NCBI GenBank assembly: GCA_964637725.1
Contig: CAZWXH010000083.1
Coordinates: forward strand, 1 to 8,160
Source of the DNA: CAZWXH01 sp964637725
GTDB lineage: Bacteria > Bacillota_I > Bacilli_A > Erysipelotrichales > Coprobacillaceae
Direction of reading: 5' to 3'
DNA: 8,160 nt
Part shown: positions 6,835 to 8,160 of the stretch, one piece after another
Position numbering within the stretch: the first letter of the stretch is position 1
Layout of the letters: each line of letters begins with the position of its first letter
Notes under the pieces: model-generated
Databases searched by the model: none
The model's input: the letters and a program-made list of their open reading frames with translations, nothing else
What the model was told of the DNA's origin: nothing
Translations under genes and position numbers: made by a program

Positions 6835-8019
6835 TTATTTGTCATTAATAGCTGCAATACCTGGTAACACTTTACCTTCCATATATTCTAATGAAGCTCC
6901 TCCTCCAGTAGAAATATGAGATACTTTATCAGCATATCCTAATTGCATAACAGCAGCAGCACTATCTCCACCACCGATAATTGTATTTGCATTATCTAAA
7001 GAAGCTAACGCTTCACATACTGCAACAGTTCCTTTTGAGAATGGTTCCATTTCAAATACACCCATAGGTCCATTCCAAATTACAGTTTTAGCTCCTGCCA
7101 AAGCTGCTTTAATGTTTTCAATAGATTTAGGTCCAATATCTAATCCCATATATCCATCAGGTACATCTTCACCACATACTTTAATATCACCTTCAGCTGC
7201 AAATGCATTATTAATTACAGAATCAACAGGTAAAATTAACTTATCTCCACCTTTAGCAATTAATTCTTTAGCAATATCAACTCTATCATCTTCAACTAAA
7301 GAATTACCAATGCTATGTCCTTGTGCTTTCGCAAAAGTATAATACATACCTCCACCAACAATAACTTTATCAGCAATCTTTAATAAGTTTTCAATAACTA
7401 AAATCTTATCAGAAACTTTAGCTCCACCTAAAATCGCAACCATTGGTCTTTCAGGGCTACTAACAGCTTTTCCAATATAAGCAATTTCTTTTTCTACTAA
7501 GAATCCAGCAGCAGATGGTAAATGTGCGGGAATTCCAGCAGTTGATGCATGTGCTCTATGTACAGAACCAAAAGCATCTTCTACAAATACATCACCAAGA
7601 GTTGCCCAGTATTTTCCAAGTTCAGGATCATTCTTGCTTTCTCCAGCTTCATAACGTGTATTTTGAACTAAGATAACTTGACCATTATTTGCTTCTTTAA
7701 CAGCATTTTCAAGTTCAGCACCTCTTGTACAATTAACAAACTTAACATCTTTTCCTAATAATTCAGCTAATCTAGGAGCAGCAACTGATAAATCATTTTT
7801 AGCTTTATCTTCTTCAGTCTTAACTTTCCCTAAATGTGAGAATAACACGATAGCTTTAGGACCTTGTTCTAATAAATATTTAAGAGTAGGTAAAGCAGCA
7901 ACAATTCTGTTGTCGTTTGTGATTTCTCCAGTTTCTTTGTTTCTTGGTACGTTGAAGTCTACACGAACTAAAACAGTTTTTCCAGAGACTTCAATATCTT
8001 TAATTGTTTTCTTATCCAT
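6835..8019 (-). CDS. pgk: Phosphoglycerate kinase
   Basis: This cytoplasmic enzyme transfers phosphate from 1,3-bisphosphoglycerate to ADP, the first ATP-yielding step of glycolysis. The 394 residues are full length for bacterial PGK. The N-terminal substrate domain has VLVRVDFNVP (16-25) and the basic-patch motif SHLGKVK (61-67), where many homologues read SHLGRP. It also has QNTRYEAGE (119-127) and the AFGSVHRAHAS stretch (149-159). The C-terminal nucleotide domain has ILGGAKVSDKI (196-206), WNGPMGVFE (315-323), IGGGDSAAA (348-356) and STGGGASLEY (370-379). The ATG is preceded by GGAGGAA (8027-8033) at 7 bases. It is the first gene of a pgk-tpiA operon. A terminator and a consensus promoter separate it from whatever lies to the right. 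Confidence 0.98.
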   Translation of the reverse strand: MDKKTIKDIEVSGKTVLVRVDFNVPRNKETGEITNDNRIVAALPTLKYLLEQGPKAIVLFSHLGKVKTEEDKAKNDLSVAAPRLAELLGKDVKFVNCTRGAELENAVKEANNGQVILVQNTRYEAGESKNDPELGKYWATLGDVFVEDAFGSVHRAHASTAGIPAHLPSAAGFLVEKEIAYIGKAVSSPERPMVAILGGAKVSDKILVIENLLKIADKVIVGGGMYYTFAKAQGHSIGNSLVEDDRVDIAKELIAKGGDKLILPVDSVINNAFAAEGDIKVCGEDVPDGYMGLDIGPKSIENIKAALAGAKTVIWNGPMGVFEMEPFSKGTVAVCEALASLDNANTIIGGGDSAAAVMQLGYADKVSHISTGGGASLEYMEGKVLPGIAAINDK

Positions 8020-8041
8020 TTTTCAATTCCTCCATGCCTGA

Positions 8042-8070
8042 ATTATACCATTGTTAATCTTGTTTTTCAA
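8042..8070 (-). promoter_or_regulatory. pgk-tpiA promoter
   Basis: On the minus strand, TTGAAA (8065-8070), a 17-base spacer and a perfect TATAAT (8042-8047) form a near-consensus housekeeping promoter. The -10 is also extended by TG (TGGTATAAT). Transcription should start near 8035, giving a very short leader of about 16 bases. A second TATAAT (8081-8086) with TTGCTT 15 bases upstream could be a weaker tandem promoter. Confidence 0.85.
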
Positions 8071-8103
8071 TTAGATATTTATTATATGTGAAGGTATTAT
8101 CAA

Positions 8104-8141
8104 GCAAATAAAAAACATCATTTTGTTTAAAAATGACGTTT
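8104..8141 (-). terminator. Rho-independent terminator of the gene right of the window
   Basis: AAACATCATTTT (8113-8124) pairs over 12 bp with AAAATGACGTTT (8130-8141) around a 5-base loop. The single irregular pair is a G-U wobble in the minus-strand RNA. The minus-strand tail is TTTTTTATTT. It should end a leftward gene lying beyond the right edge. A glycolytic neighbour such as gap is a fair guess from common gene order, but it cannot be seen. Confidence 0.78.
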
Positions 8142-8160
8142 CCTTATATATAAGACTAAA

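Noticed and set aside
7112..7342. Plus-strand open frame inside pgk
   Set aside because: It is antisense to the conserved nucleotide domain of PGK and is explained as a shadow.
8051..8057. TTGTTAA, a clostridial-type Rex half-site in the pgk promoter spacer
   Set aside because: The second arm is absent (GTTTTTC instead of TTAACAA), and heptamers of this kind are common in AT-rich DNA.
8143..8154. 12-base palindrome CTTATATATAAG at the right edge
   Set aside because: It is simple AT alternation next to a terminator, with no neighbouring gene or promoter visible to give it a role.

Overview
The window is an ordinary AT-rich chromosomal segment of a low-GC Gram-positive fermentative bacterium (Bacillota). 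All six complete genes read on the minus strand. The signs are strong GGAGG-type ribosome sites, Bacillus-like -35/-10 promoters, short hairpin-plus-U terminators, a lipoprotein with a classical lipobox, and a two-domain AdhE fermentation enzyme. Tryptophan is encoded by TGG and no in-frame TGA occurs in the genes, so the standard bacterial code applies. The overall flavour suggests an anaerobic gut Firmicute, possibly of the Erysipelotrichia, but that placement is inference and was not tested.

In transcription order (right to left), the right edge holds a terminator for an unseen upstream gene. Next comes a consensus promoter driving pgk and tpiA, 11 bases apart and closed by a terminator. 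An uncharacterised lipoprotein gene follows with its own TTGACA promoter, and a 17-base OmpR-type direct repeat lies just upstream of that promoter. The lipoprotein stop codon is built into a short hairpin terminator. Beyond it, a close pair encodes an AEC-family permease and a BrnQ branched-chain amino acid carrier, ended by a good terminator. Last is adhE, monocistronic with its own promoter and terminator. At the far left a second hairpin with a plus-strand T run suggests that a rightward gene ends just outside the window.

Functionally, pgk and tpiA belong to the trunk of glycolysis, and AdhE reoxidises the NADH made there by reducing acetyl-CoA to ethanol. The AEC/BrnQ pair adds uptake or export of small organic or amino acids. 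The lipoprotein has no assignable function.

I found no mobile element, CRISPR array, RNA gene, defence system or convincing novel system. The items worth a second look are mostly regulatory: the direct repeat upstream of the lipoprotein gene, a degenerate Rex-like half-site at the adhE promoter, and the stop-codon terminator followed closely by a lone TATAAT. No gene-free stretch exceeds about 160 bases.
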